DNA of 64,000 bases from Streptomyces sp. NRRL S-244. Lineage in GTDB: Bacteria > Actinomycetota > Actinomycetes > Streptomycetales > Streptomycetaceae. The notes under the pieces were generated by a model. It searched no databases, was not told the DNA's origin, and saw only the letters and a program-made list of their open reading frames with translations. The stretch's first letter is position 1. Each line of letters opens with the position of its first letter. Where the stretch lies: contig NZ_JOCX01000026.1 of the NCBI RefSeq assembly GCF_000717915.1, positions 1 to 64,000 on the forward strand, given 5' to 3'. The position numbers and the translations under genes were made by a program. Shown here in pieces: positions 28,684 to 37,312 of the stretch.

Positions 28684-29376
28684 ATGGACAGCGAACACGT
28701 CGCCCCCGCGAGGCCGTACGGCCCGGCGGCTGCCGATCTCACCGGCGTCCGGGTCGCCCATCGCGCGATCCTGGCCGACATCGAGCGCCTCGCCGGGCTG
28801 CTCGCCGCTCTCGCCGCGGCCGCCGAACCGGCCGAGCCCGCGCGGGCGGAGGCCATCGCCGGGTACGTGCACCGCTACAACGACGTCGTACGCGGCCACC
28901 ACCGCGAGGATGAGATCCTGTGGCCGGTCGTCCTGGACGCCGTGCCCGACGCGGCCGAGGCGGTGGCCGGCATCGTCCGCTTCGTCGCCGACCACCAGGC
29001 GCTCGACGCCCTCCAGGCCGACTGCGACGCGGTCGCCGCCCGCTTCGCCGCCGAACCCGGCCGCCACGCAGGGAGGTTGGCCGGGCTCCTCGCCGACCAG
29101 CGGGACCTGCTGGCCGAGCACATCGAAGCCGAGGAGGAGCACGTACTCCCGGTCATCGCCCGCCAGGTGCCCGGCGCCGCCTACGCCGCCGCGCAGGCCC
29201 GCATCCGCAGCGCGGACCGGTCCGCGGACCCGGTGTGGTCCCGGGCCTGGCTGCTGAGCCACGCCACCGAGGACGAGGCCGGCCGCCTGCTGCCCGCGGG
29301 CGCCGCGGCCCCGGCCGTCCTGGAACCGCAGCTGCGGGCGTACGCCGCCGAGGCGTCGGTGGTGTTCGCGGGCTGA
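28684..29376 (+). CDS. Hemerythrin-like HHE-domain protein
   Basis: A 230-residue all-helical protein predicted to hold a non-heme di-iron centre. Candidate ligands fall in the expected order: His in VAHRAIL, HHREDE, DHQALD, and HIEAEEEH. HHE proteins bind O2, NO or peroxide or serve as iron sensors. The second half (about 150-230) is an additional helical segment (WLLSHATEDEAGRLLP) common in actinobacterial members. The ATG has no strong ribosome site. It is divergent from an IclR regulator. Confidence 0.85.
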   Translation: MDSEHVAPARPYGPAAADLTGVRVAHRAILADIERLAGLLAALAAAAEPAEPARAEAIAGYVHRYNDVVRGHHREDEILWPVVLDAVPDAAEAVAGIVRFVADHQALDALQADCDAVAARFAAEPGRHAGRLAGLLADQRDLLAEHIEAEEEHVLPVIARQVPGAAYAAAQARIRSADRSADPVWSRAWLLSHATEDEAGRLLPAGAAAPAVLEPQLRAYAAEASVVFAG

Positions 29377-29385
29377 CCGGCCTGT

Positions 29386-30273
29386 TCAGGGGTGCGCCCA
29401 CTGCCGGGCGAGCGAGGTGAAGGCGCCGGCGGCGGCGCTCTCGTACGCGCTCTCGCGGCGCAGCAGGACCACGGTCCGCGCCGGGAGGGCGGGCGCGAGC
29501 GGGACGGGGTGCAGCGGGGTGCCGTCGCGGGTGAGGGCGTCGGGGAGCACCGTGGCCAGCCCGGTGCGCCGGACGATCTCGGTGAGGGCGCTGATGGAGT
29601 CGGCCTCGACCGCGATCCGCGGTGCGACGCGGTGCCGGCGGAAGTACGCGTCGATGTGGGCCCGTGTGGCGAAGTCCTCGCTGAGCAACGCGAGGGGACA
29701 GGCGAGGAGTTCGGCCACGGGCAGCGGTTCGGTGCGGCCGGCGTGCGGGTGGTCGGGGCCGACGACGAGGCCGAGGGTTTCGGTGAACAGGTCGGTGGCG
29801 CCGATGCCTTGCAGGTGCGCGCCCGAAAAGGCGATGCCGAGGTCGACGGAGTCGGACAGCAGTGCCGACTCCAGCTGACCCTGCGTCATCTCCTTGACGT
29901 TCAGGGTGATTCCGGGGTGGCGGGCATGGAGTTCCGCGGCGAGCGGGCCCAGGAGGTACGCGGTGAAGGTCGGGGTCATCGCGAGGCGCAGGCTGCCGAC
30001 GGACAGGTCCGCGACGTCCAGTACGGCCCGCTCGGCGGCGGCCAGGTCCTGGAGCGCGCGGCGCGCGTACGGGACGAAGGCCGTGCCCGCGCCGGTCAGG
30101 CGTACGGCGCGCCCCGTACGGTCCAGCAGCTGGACGCCCACGGTCCGCTCCAGCTGCTTGATCTGCTGCGACAGCGTGGGCTGCGAGATGTGCAGCTCCT
30201 CGGCGGCGCGGGTGAAGCTGCCGTGTTCGGCCACGGCCAGCAGATAGCGGAGATGGCGCAGTTCCAGAGGCAT
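29386..30273 (-). CDS. cynR: LysR-family regulator, CynR-like
   Basis: A 295-residue LysR regulator. Its N-terminal winged helix (MPLELRHLRYLLAVAEHGSF; ISQPTLSQQIKQLERTVGVQ) and a periplasmic-binding-like effector domain are complete. It is divergent from carbonic anhydrase and cyanase genes, the same arrangement as E. coli cynR-cynTS, so a cyanate-responsive activator is the natural inference. The ATG at 30273 is chosen because MPLELRHLRYL is the family N-terminus. The 120-bp divergent interval contains a LysR-type dyad. Confidence 0.87.
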   Translation of the reverse strand: MPLELRHLRYLLAVAEHGSFTRAAEELHISQPTLSQQIKQLERTVGVQLLDRTGRAVRLTGAGTAFVPYARRALQDLAAAERAVLDVADLSVGSLRLAMTPTFTAYLLGPLAAELHARHPGITLNVKEMTQGQLESALLSDSVDLGIAFSGAHLQGIGATDLFTETLGLVVGPDHPHAGRTEPLPVAELLACPLALLSEDFATRAHIDAYFRRHRVAPRIAVEADSISALTEIVRRTGLATVLPDALTRDGTPLHPVPLAPALPARTVVLLRRESAYESAAAGAFTSLARQWAHP

Positions 30274-30285
30274 GGAGCAAGTATA

Positions 30286-30304
30286 GATCGCAGCAATAGC
30301 GATC
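30286..30304. promoter_or_regulatory. LysR-type dyad between cynR and cynT
   Basis: GATCGC-7N-GCGATC (30286-30291 and 30299-30304) sits 12 bp from the cynR start and about 95 bp upstream of the carbonic anhydrase start, within locally AT-rich sequence that also has ACTATAG at about 30325. Position and symmetry fit a CynR recognition site. Confidence 0.6.
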
Positions 30305-30396
30305 ATGCAAAGCACGTCTTGGACACTATAGATGCAGGTCGTGCATGGTGGATCTCGTCAGCCCGACCAGGGCCGACACCACCGAAGGGAGTGACC

Positions 30397-31026
30397 GTGC
30401 ACGATCTCACCGAGGGTCTCGCGCACTTTCAGCAGGACGTCTTCCCGGCCAAGGCGGAGCTCTTCGCCCACCTGGCGACCACCCACCGGCCGCAGACGCT
30501 CTTCATCGGCTGCTCCGACGCCCGCGTCGTCCCGGAGCTGATCACCCAGCAGGAGCCGGGCGAGCTGTTCGTCATCCGGACCGCCGGCAACCTCGTACCG
30601 GCCCACCCGCACGCCGCGGAAGGCGCCGACGGCAGCGACGGCGTCGCCGCCAGCATCGAGTACGCGGTCGCCGTCCTCGGCGTCCGGTCCATCGTGGTCT
30701 GCGGACACTCCGCCTGCGGCGCCATGACCGCGCTCGCCGCCGGACAGGACCTCGCGGAGCTGCCCGCCATCGCCCGCTGGCTGCGCCACGCGGCCCCGGC
30801 CGGGGCTCCGGCAGAGGCTCCCGCCGAGGCGCCGCAGCACGAGCTCGGGGCCCTGATCCGCAGCAACGTCGCCGCGCAGCTCGCGAACCTCGCCACGCAT
30901 CCCGCGGTGGCCCGCGCCCTGGCCGCCGGGGCCGTCACCCTGCACGGCTGGGTGTACGACATCCCCACCGGCGCGGTCGAGCGGATCGCCCCGGCCACCG
31001 GCCGGCCCGCCGCCCTCGCGGCCTGA
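30397..31026 (+). CDS. cynT: Beta-class carbonic anhydrase
   Basis: A 209-residue beta-carbonic anhydrase interconverting CO2 and bicarbonate. Zinc and catalytic residues are all visible: Cys39 and Asp41 (GCSDARV), His104 and Cys107 ([10 protein letters not shown]). Beside cyanase its job is to retain bicarbonate, the co-substrate that cyanase consumes. The GTG at 30397 is chosen because AAGGGAG lies just upstream; GTG 30391 is the alternative. A Pro/Ala/Glu insertion ([15 protein letters not shown], about 137-151) is not typical of the core fold. Confidence 0.9.
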   Translation: MHDLTEGLAHFQQDVFPAKAELFAHLATTHRPQTLFIGCSDARVVPELITQQEPGELFVIRTAGNLVPAHPHAAEGADGSDGVAASIEYAVAVLGVRSIVVCGHSACGAMTALAAGQDLAELPAIARWLRHAAPAGAPAEAPAEAPQHELGALIRSNVAAQLANLATHPAVARALAAGAVTLHGWVYDIPTGAVERIAPATGRPAALAA

Positions 31027-31079
31027 CCCCCGGCCGAATTCCCCGAACCACCCCACCCCACCCGGTAGAGGAACCTCCC

Positions 31080-31550
31080 ATGATCCACGCCCAGTTCGAC
31101 CCCTCCGCCCGACAGGCCCTGGCCGTCGCCGCCGTCGACGCCAAGATCCGCAAGGACCTCTCCTGGCAGCAGATCGCCGACGCGGCCGGCCTGTCCGTCG
31201 CCTTCGTCACCGCCGCCGTGCTCGGTCAGCACCCGCTGCCGGCAGCCTCCGCCGAGGCCGTCGCGGAGCTCCTCGGCCTCGACGCCGACGTCGCGCGGCT
31301 CCTCCAGACCATCCCGACCCGCGGCTCGATCCCCGGCGGCATCCCGACGGACCCGACCATCTACCGCTTCTACGAGATGCTCCAGGTCTACGGCACCACC
31401 CTCAAGGCCCTGGTCCACGAGCAGTTGGGCGACGGCATCATCAGCGCGATCAACTTCAAGCTGGACGTCAAGAAGGTCGCCGACCCGGACGGCGGAGAGC
31501 GCGCCGTCATCACCCTCGACGGCAAGTACCTCCCGACCAAGCCCTTCTAG
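31080..31550 (+). CDS. cynS: Cyanase (cyanate hydratase)
   Basis: A 156-residue enzyme that converts cyanate and bicarbonate to ammonia and two CO2. The length equals that of E. coli CynS. The catalytic residues fall at the same numbers: Arg96 and Glu99 (YRFYEML) and Ser122 (IISAINF). It has an N-terminal helix-turn-helix-like part and a C-terminal decamer-forming part (GKYLPTKPF). It follows carbonic anhydrase by 53 bp with its own GAGGAA ribosome site, forming a cynTS operon under the divergent LysR regulator. Confidence 0.95.
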   Translation: MIHAQFDPSARQALAVAAVDAKIRKDLSWQQIADAAGLSVAFVTAAVLGQHPLPAASAEAVAELLGLDADVARLLQTIPTRGSIPGGIPTDPTIYRFYEMLQVYGTTLKALVHEQLGDGIISAINFKLDVKKVADPDGGERAVITLDGKYLPTKPF

Positions 31551-31582
31551 GGATCCGATCCCTTCTGGAAGCCGAGTCCTTC

Positions 31583-31639
31583 GGGAGGAACGCCGATACG
31601 TCCCGGAGGCTCCCTTCAGGGCCTATCGGCGTTCCTCCC
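31583..31639. terminator. Long inverted repeat serving cynS and the tetR 3' end
   Basis: Perfect 16-bp arms GGGAGGAACGCCGATA (31583-31598) and TATCGGCGTTCCTCCC (31624-31639) with a 25-base loop. The right arm is the last coding part of the opposing TetR gene (Arg-Glu-Glu-Arg-Arg-stop). It probably ends cynTS transcription. Confidence 0.7.
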
Positions 31640-32246
31640 GCACCGCCGTGCCCCGGTCCAGAACTGCCGTGACCGCCGCCACGAGCCTTTCGCCCGCACG
31701 GTCGACGCTGCCGTTCTGCGCGCTGACCTGGGCGCCTTCCAGGAGGAAGGTGACCTCGGCGGACACGTCGTCGGGCGCGTGCGCGCCCGCCCGCTCGCAC
31801 ATGGCCGTGAGGCGGCGCCGCTGATGGGCTTTGTGGGTCTCGATCAGCAGGCGGGCCGGATGGCCGGGATCGCCCAGGCCGGCGATGGAGTTCACGAACG
31901 GGCAGCCCCGCCGGACGATGTCCGGCAGTCCGTCGGCGACGAAACGTGCCACACCGAGCACTTGGGCCCGGCCGTCGTCCGCATGCTCGGCTTCCACCCG
32001 GTCGAAGGCGGTCGAGTACCCCGCCGCGACGATCCTCAGCCACTCCTCGATGAGCGCGTCCTTGGTGGCGAAGTGACGGTAGAGCGCCATCTTCGTGGTC
32101 TTCGCCCGCTCGGCGATGGCCTGGACTCCGACGGCCCTGACGCCCTCGCGCAGGAACAGCTCCTCGGCCGCGTCGAGGATGCGCTCGCGCGGCGGGAGGC
32201 GGGGGACCCTCGAGTCCCGCCCCGGCCTCGGGGTGCTGCTCGTCAT
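31623..32246 (-). CDS. TetR-family transcriptional repressor
   Basis: About 207 residues: a TetR helix-turn-helix (RERILDAAEELFLREGVRAV; TTKMALYRHFATKDALIEEW) and a C-terminal ligand domain (VRRGCPFVNSIAGLGDPGHP) like TetR_C_16/YcdC-type regulators. It is divergent from an amidase gene, with an 18-bp perfect palindrome between them, so it most likely represses itself and the amidase. Two ATG starts are possible, 32246 and 32291; the inner one has the family N-terminus and a GCGAGG upstream and is chosen, while the outer lies very close to the operator. Confidence 0.87.
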   Translation of the reverse strand: MTSSTPRPGRDSRVPRLPPRERILDAAEELFLREGVRAVGVQAIAERAKTTKMALYRHFATKDALIEEWLRIVAAGYSTAFDRVEAEHADDGRAQVLGVARFVADGLPDIVRRGCPFVNSIAGLGDPGHPARLLIETHKAHQRRRLTAMCERAGAHAPDDVSAEVTFLLEGAQVSAQNGSVDRAGERLVAAVTAVLDRGTAVREERR

Positions 32247-32315
32247 GGTGTGCCTCGCTTCGGTCGCGCCGGCCGGCGTCTCTCGGGCCATGTTACGTTA
32301 CCGACCACCCCCAAA

Positions 32316-32348
32316 CGATACCGATCGGTATCGCACGGGACCGATCGG
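32316..32348. promoter_or_regulatory. TetR operator: perfect 18-bp palindrome plus second half-box
   Basis: CGATACCGATCGGTATCG (32316-32333) is a perfect palindrome between the divergent tetR and amidase genes. A second core ACCGATCGG repeats at 32340-32348, its centre 20 bp (two helical turns) from the first. This is the expected geometry for cooperative TetR dimers overlapping the amidase promoter. Confidence 0.85.
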
Positions 32349-32366
32349 AAGCAGAGGTGGAACTCC

Positions 32367-33812
32367 GTGGAGCTGCACGAATACACCCGGTACGACGCGG
32401 TGGGACTGGCCGGGCTCGTGGCCCGGGGAGAGGTGACCCGGGCGGAGCTCAGCGACGCGGCCCAGGCCGCGATGGCGGCCGTGAATCCGCGGATCAACGC
32501 CGTCGTGGAGAGCTGGCCCGCCGAGGACGCCCCGGCCCCGGGCGGCACCCCGCTCGCCGGCGTGCCGTTCCTCATCAAGGACGTGGCCGTGTCCATGAAG
32601 GGCAAGCGCGTCGAGTTGGGCAGCCGCCTCGCCGCCGGCAACGTGGCGGGGGAGGACTCCTTCCTGATGCGGAGGTTCCGCCGGGCCGGCCTGGTGACGC
32701 TGGGCCGCACGGGCACGCCCGAATTCGCCTTCAGCACGACCACGGAGCCGGTCCTGTACGGAGCCGCCCGCAACCCCTGGGACCTCAACCGGACACCGGG
32801 CGGCTCCAGCGGCGGGTCGGCCGCGGCCGTCGCCGCCGGCGTCACTCCCCTCGCGCACGCCACCGATGCCGCGGGATCGATCCGGGTACCGGCTGCCAGC
32901 ACCGGGCTGTTCGGGCTCAAGCCCACCCGGGGCCGGGTCTCCCTGGGGCCGGAGGCCGACGAGGTCTTCAACGGTCTCGCGGTGCACGGCGGACTCAGCC
33001 GGACCGTGCGGGACAGCGCCGCCCTGCTCGATCTGATCCAGGGCCCGGAGACCGGCGACCCCTACTTCGCGGAGCGGCCCCGTCGCCCGTACCTCGAAGA
33101 GATCACCAGGGAACCCGGCCGCCTGCGCGTCGGCCTGGTGACCGCCCCCGAGAGCGGACGTGCCGTGGAACCGGCCGTGACCGGGGCCACCCTGGCCGCC
33201 GCCCGGCTGCTGGAATCACTCGGGCACCAGGTCGACGTCACCACTGTGGACCTCGGCGTGAGCTGGGAGGAGTTCGTCCTCGCCAACGCCCGCCTGTGGT
33301 GCGCGAACCTGGTGCAGTGGATCGACGGCTTCGCCGGGGCGTTCGGCCGGCCCGTGGACGAGTCCACCGTCGAGCCCGAGATGCTCGCGAGCTACGCGTG
33401 GGGACTCACGGTGAGCGGCGCGGAGTTCGTGCATGCCCTCGACGTGCGCAACCGGGTCGCCCGCTCGATCGGGGCCCACTTCGAGGCCCGGGACCTGCTG
33501 CTGACACCCACGCTCCCCGAGCTGCCCGTGGCCCTGAACACCTATGGACAGGGGGCGGAGAACGCCGACGGGCTGGGCTGGGTGGAGCACCTGTTCCACC
33601 GCTCTCCGTTCACGGCCGCCTTCAACGTCGCCGGCACGCCCGCCATGTCGGTGCCGCTCGGATCCGACCCGGCCACCGGCCTGCCGATCGGGGTCCAGTT
33701 CGCCGCCGGCTACGGACGCGAGGACGTGCTCTTCCGGCTCGCCGCGCAACTGGAGAAGGCCGACCCCTGGTCGGAGCGCAAGCCGGCCGTATGGGCGGGC
33801 GACGCACCCTAG
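32367..33812 (+). CDS. Amidase-signature family amidase
   Basis: A 481-residue amidase. The Ser-cisSer-Lys triad is complete: Lys71 (VPFLIKD), cis-Ser147 and Gly/Ser loop (TPGGSSGGSAAAVAAG), and nucleophile Ser171 (TDAAGSIRVPAA). It lacks any GatB/GatC partner nearby and is under an adjacent TetR repressor, so it is a catabolic amidase rather than the tRNA amidotransferase subunit. The GTG at 32367 is preceded by GAGGTGG. Its stop overlaps the stop of the opposing regulator gene by four bases. Confidence 0.92.
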   Translation: MELHEYTRYDAVGLAGLVARGEVTRAELSDAAQAAMAAVNPRINAVVESWPAEDAPAPGGTPLAGVPFLIKDVAVSMKGKRVELGSRLAAGNVAGEDSFLMRRFRRAGLVTLGRTGTPEFAFSTTTEPVLYGAARNPWDLNRTPGGSSGGSAAAVAAGVTPLAHATDAAGSIRVPAASTGLFGLKPTRGRVSLGPEADEVFNGLAVHGGLSRTVRDSAALLDLIQGPETGDPYFAERPRRPYLEEITREPGRLRVGLVTAPESGRAVEPAVTGATLAAARLLESLGHQVDVTTVDLGVSWEEFVLANARLWCANLVQWIDGFAGAFGRPVDESTVEPEMLASYAWGLTVSGAEFVHALDVRNRVARSIGAHFEARDLLLTPTLPELPVALNTYGQGAENADGLGWVEHLFHRSPFTAAFNVAGTPAMSVPLGSDPATGLPIGVQFAAGYGREDVLFRLAAQLEKADPWSERKPAVWAGDAP

Positions 33813-34810
33813 CGGGTGTCCGCGCCGAGCAGTGCCTCGGCGACCGCGGTACGGGCGTACAGCACCGAGCGGCCCGCCCGGTGCGCGCTGACCAGGCCGG
33901 CGTCGCGCAGCGCCGTCAGGCTCTGGGAGACCCCGGCCGCCGACAGCCCCGTACGCCGGGCCAGTTCGGTGGTGGAGGCCGGGGCCTCCAGCTCCGTCAG
34001 CAACAGGGTCCGGGAACGGCCGAGCACCGCGGCGACGGCATCCGCCTTCGCGGCCGGCGGCCGGGACGCCCACAACGCGCCGACCCCGCGCGCCGGGTAG
34101 GCGATCTGCGGCGGATCCGGCGGAGTCATCCGGGTCAGCAGGCCCGGCCCGAGGAAGGCCGAGGGCACCAGCAGCAGCCCCCGGCCCGCCATCTCCCGGG
34201 TCAGCGGCCGGGTGCGGCGCACCAGGCTCAGCGCGTTCTCGTCCCAACGCACGGCGCTGTGCAGCTCGTTGATGACCTGGCCCGCTCCCTGCTCGGCGGC
34301 CTGCCGGGCCCGGTGGAAGACATCGGCCTCCAGCACCGCGCGGATCCGCGCCCAGTAGGGGGCGAGCGCCAGCTTCCAGTACGCCTCGACCTCCTGCGCC
34401 AGTCGCGGCAGGCGGGCCGGCGGATCCGCGTGCAGGGCCCGTGCGCGGGGGCCGAGCGAACCCTGGTGGTGGCGCAGGTGGTCGAGATTGCGGCGAACCG
34501 TTTCGGCGGGCGCCGCCACCAGCTCGGCCAGCTCCGCCGCCAGGGCGGGGGCCGGTCCGGCGGGCGCGGGGTTGAGGAAGTGGGGCACGTACTTCGAGGC
34601 CGGGATCAGCTCGGCGAGCCACCCCCGGTCCAGTCCGGCGGCCGAGAGCCGGGGCCGTACCTGCTCCGCCCAGGGCCGGTACACGGGCGACACGGCCCCG
34701 TCGTTCAGCAGCCGGCGGAAGCTGGTCACCACCTCCCAGAGCGGCGAGACGGCGAACCGCATCTGCGCCAGATCGCCCGCCGAGAACGCCAACTCCGCCA
34801 GCAGGACCAC
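33809..34810 (-). CDS. ArsR-like winged-helix regulator with long N-terminal domain
   Basis: A 333-residue protein. The last 80 residues are a winged helix-turn-helix of ArsR type (RTLLLTELEAPASTTELARR; LSAAGVSQSLTALRDAGLVS). The N-terminal 240 residues form a large domain of unknown function seen in streptomycete regulators (FAVSPLWEVVTSFRRLL at its start). No cysteine metal site is visible, so it is not a classic metal sensor. It is divergent from an aldo/keto reductase gene 63 bp away, a likely target. The GTG start is weakly supported. Confidence 0.83.
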   Translation of the reverse strand: MVLLAELAFSAGDLAQMRFAVSPLWEVVTSFRRLLNDGAVSPVYRPWAEQVRPRLSAAGLDRGWLAELIPASKYVPHFLNPAPAGPAPALAAELAELVAAPAETVRRNLDHLRHHQGSLGPRARALHADPPARLPRLAQEVEAYWKLALAPYWARIRAVLEADVFHRARQAAEQGAGQVINELHSAVRWDENALSLVRRTRPLTREMAGRGLLLVPSAFLGPGLLTRMTPPDPPQIAYPARGVGALWASRPPAAKADAVAAVLGRSRTLLLTELEAPASTTELARRTGLSAAGVSQSLTALRDAGLVSAHRAGRSVLYARTAVAEALLGADTR

Positions 34811-34873
34811 CCCTTGGATTCACACATGCCCGAATCAATGGCCCCGACCCTACCGCCCGCAGATCATTCCGGC

Positions 34874-35788
34874 ATGACCTCCATGACCTCTCGGACCCTC
34901 ACCGCGGCGGCCGCCGGCACCTGGCGGCTCGGCGACCTCGAAGTGAACCGCCTCGGCTTCGGCGCCATGCGCCTGACCCAGAACGGCCCGGCGTTCGCCC
35001 CCGGCGCCGCCCCCAGCGACCGCGGCCGGGCGATCGCCGTCCTGCGCCGCGCCGTCGAGCTCGGCGTGAACCACATCGACACCGCCGCTTTCTACTTCTC
35101 CCCGCTGCGCTCCGCGAACGAGCTGATCAACGCGGCCCTGGCCCCCTACCCGGACGACCTCGTCATCACCACCAAGGTCGGCCCCGGCCGGGCGCTGTCG
35201 GGGGAGTTCCTGCCGCACGCCACCCCCGGGCAACTGCGCGGCCAGGTCGAGGAGAACCTGCGCCAGCTCGGCCGCGACCACCTCGACGTGGTGAACCTGC
35301 GCATCGTCGGGAGCGATTCGATCGCCGAGCGCTTCGGCGCCCTGGCCGACCTGCGCGAGGCGGGGCTCATCCGCCACCTCGGCCTGTCCAACGTACAGCC
35401 CGAGCACCTCGTCGAGGCCCGGGCCATCGCGCCCGTGGTCTGCGTACAGAACCTGTACGGGCTCGGCGCCCTGCCCGAGCAGGAGGCGTTCCTGCGCACC
35501 TGCGGCGAGCAGGGGGTGGCGTACGTGCCGTTCTACTCGATCGCCGGCACGGGACGCGAAGCGGGCGCGGGCGGCGCCGAGCACCCGGAGGTGCTCGCCG
35601 TGGCCCGCGCCCACGGGGTGGGCGCCGCCGAGATCCGGCTGGCGTGGACCCTGCACCGCGGACCGCACGTCCTGGCCATCCCCGGGACGGGGAACCCGGA
35701 CCACCTCACCGCCAACGTGGCCGCGGCCTCCCTGCGCCTCTCCGCCGAGGACCTCGCCGTCCTGGACTCCGTGGGCCGCAACGACTGA
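34874..35788 (+). CDS. Aldo/keto reductase, YdbC/PdxI-like
   Basis: A 304-residue NADPH-dependent reductase. It shows the AKR pattern: LGFGAMRLT, GVNHIDTAAFYF (Asp and Tyr), VITTKVGPG (Lys), and IPGTGNPDHL for cofactor binding. The usual catalytic His region reads LDVVNLRIVG, exactly as in E. coli YdbC (PdxI), which has been described as a pyridoxal reductase. Overall resemblance to YdbC is high by eye. It may therefore reduce pyridoxal or another aldehyde. An upstream in-frame ATG at 34826 is possible. It is divergent from the ArsR-like regulator. Confidence 0.87.
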   Translation: MTSMTSRTLTAAAAGTWRLGDLEVNRLGFGAMRLTQNGPAFAPGAAPSDRGRAIAVLRRAVELGVNHIDTAAFYFSPLRSANELINAALAPYPDDLVITTKVGPGRALSGEFLPHATPGQLRGQVEENLRQLGRDHLDVVNLRIVGSDSIAERFGALADLREAGLIRHLGLSNVQPEHLVEARAIAPVVCVQNLYGLGALPEQEAFLRTCGEQGVAYVPFYSIAGTGREAGAGGAEHPEVLAVARAHGVGAAEIRLAWTLHRGPHVLAIPGTGNPDHLTANVAAASLRLSAEDLAVLDSVGRND

Positions 35789-35839
35789 CGGCCGCAGCGG
35801 CCGACGGCTGGCCGGATGCGGCCCCGCCGGCTCGTGCCG

Positions 35840-36502
35840 TCAGCGGGGGCCGACCGGCCCCTTCCCGGCGACGGTGACGGTGTTGCCGGTGACCGTGCCG
35901 TCGGCGCCGGCCAGGGTCACGGCATGCCGGACCCCGTCCGGACCGAGGACGACGGCCAGCCAGGCGCTGCCGCCGCCCTCCTGGGCCACGGTCCGCAGCG
36001 ATTCGAGCTTGCCGCCCTCGACGGCGGCCGTGGCCTTCTCCACCGCCTGCGCCGCCGGCAGCGCGGGCAGCGGCACCGGGGCGGCGGCCTTGGCGGAGCC
36101 GTCCGCCCGGCCTCCGGGACCGCGGCCCACCGGCCCCCGGCCGCCCGGGAAGCCGCGGTCGCCGTCGACGACCTCGGGCTCGCCGCCCTTGTGCGGCATC
36201 GGGCCCGCCCAGCCCTCCGCCGGCTTCTCCCCGGGGCCGTGCACACGGACCTTGGCGGCGAAACCGCCCCGCATGTGGTCGCGGTGACCGTGCTCGGCCA
36301 CCGCCACCGCCGCCAACCCGCCGCCGATCACGACGACCGCCCCGAGGGCCACCCATCTGGTACGCCCCTCACGGGCCAGCCGGACCAGCCGGCCGCGGCG
36401 ACCCGCCGCCGCACCGGTCGCGTCGGCCGCGCTCTTCGCCTCGCCCGGGCCGGCGGGCGGCTCGGCGGGCGATCCGGCGGGCTGGGGACTGGACTGAGTC
36501 AT
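35840..36502 (-). CDS. Membrane-anchored PepSY-like protein
   Basis: A 220-residue protein. A Pro/Ala-rich cytoplasmic tail is followed by one transmembrane segment (RWVALGAVVVIGGGLAAVAVA, about 50-70), a Gly/Arg/Pro-rich extracytoplasmic linker, and a C-terminal PepSY-like domain (PAAQAVEKATAAVEGGKLES to GNTVTVAG). It is divergent from a response regulator/histidine kinase pair, a common layout where the PepSY protein is the target or modulator of the system. The ATG at 36502 is preferred because GAGGAG lies seven bases upstream; ATG 36508 is too close to it. Confidence 0.78.
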   Translation of the reverse strand: MTQSSPQPAGSPAEPPAGPGEAKSAADATGAAAGRRGRLVRLAREGRTRWVALGAVVVIGGGLAAVAVAEHGHRDHMRGGFAAKVRVHGPGEKPAEGWAGPMPHKGGEPEVVDGDRGFPGGRGPVGRGPGGRADGSAKAAAPVPLPALPAAQAVEKATAAVEGGKLESLRTVAQEGGGSAWLAVVLGPDGVRHAVTLAGADGTVTGNTVTVAGKGPVGPR

Positions 36503-36634
36503 CGACATGCTCCTCGCGTTCTCCGAGCCATCCGCCCGGCTCGGCAGATCCTGCGCGCCGGATGCTGAAGCTCTGCTGAAGCCGCCTGAAGACCTCTTCA
36601 GCAAGCGGCCGACGCGACCTGAGAACCTGTCCCC

Positions 36635-37312
36635 ATGCGCGTACTGGTGGTCGAGGACGAACGGCGGCTCGCCGCTGCCCTCCAGCGGGGTCTGCGGGCC
36701 GAGGGCTTCACCGTGGACGTGGCCCACGACGGCCCGCAGGGCCTGTGGCTGGCGGGCGAGCACGACTACGACGCCATCGTGCTCGACATCATGCTGCCCG
36801 GACTCAACGGCTACCGGGTCTGCGCCCGGCTGCGGGCGAGCGGCTGCGAGTCGGGGATCTTGATGCTCACCGCCAAGGACGGCGAGTACGACGAGGCCGA
36901 GGCCCTCGACACCGGCGCGGACGACTTCCTCTCCAAGCCCTTCTCCTACGTGGTCCTCGTCGCCCGGCTGCGCGCCCTCATCCGGCGCACCGGCCGCCGC
37001 AGCCCGCAGGTCATGGAGTTCGGCGATCTGCTGATCGACCCGGCCCGGCAGCGGTGCACGCGGGCCGGCACCGAAGCCCGCCTGACCTCGCGCGAGTTCG
37101 CGGTCCTCGTGCACCTGGCCCGGCGGGCCGGGGAGGTCGTCCCCAAGCGGGAGATACTGGAGCACGTCTGGGACGCGGCGTACGAGGGCGACCTCAACGT
37201 CGTCGAGGTCCACGTCAGCGCCCTGCGCCGGAAGATCGACGCACCCTTCGGCCGGGCCGCCGTGGAGACCGTCCGCGGGGCGGGCTACCGGCTGGCGGCC
37301 GACGGTGGCTGA
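36635..37312 (+). CDS. OmpR/PhoB-family response regulator
   Basis: A 225-residue two-component regulator. The receiver domain has Asp51 as phosphoacceptor (IVLDIMLPGLNG), the acidic pair in VEDE, and Lys in SKPFSY. The C-terminal winged helix is intact (RLTSREFAVLVHLARR; VVEVHVSALRRKI). The histidine kinase gene starts inside its last codons (eight-base overlap), so the two are translationally coupled. The divergent PepSY-like gene is a likely regulatory target. Confidence 0.93.
   Translation: MRVLVVEDERRLAAALQRGLRAEGFTVDVAHDGPQGLWLAGEHDYDAIVLDIMLPGLNGYRVCARLRASGCESGILMLTAKDGEYDEAEALDTGADDFLSKPFSYVVLVARLRALIRRTGRRSPQVMEFGDLLIDPARQRCTRAGTEARLTSREFAVLVHLARRAGEVVPKREILEHVWDAAYEGDLNVVEVHVSALRRKIDAPFGRAAVETVRGAGYRLAADGG

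Noticed and set aside
29392..30396. N-terminal extension of the carbonic anhydrase frame
   Set aside because: It overlaps the LysR gene antisense. The anhydrase has its own ribosome site and normal N-terminus at 30397.
32357..34860. Plus-strand open frame fused ahead of the aldo/keto reductase
   Set aside because: The reductase is real only from about 34874. The upstream part overlaps the amidase in another frame and the ArsR-like gene antisense and has Arg/Pro-rich random composition.
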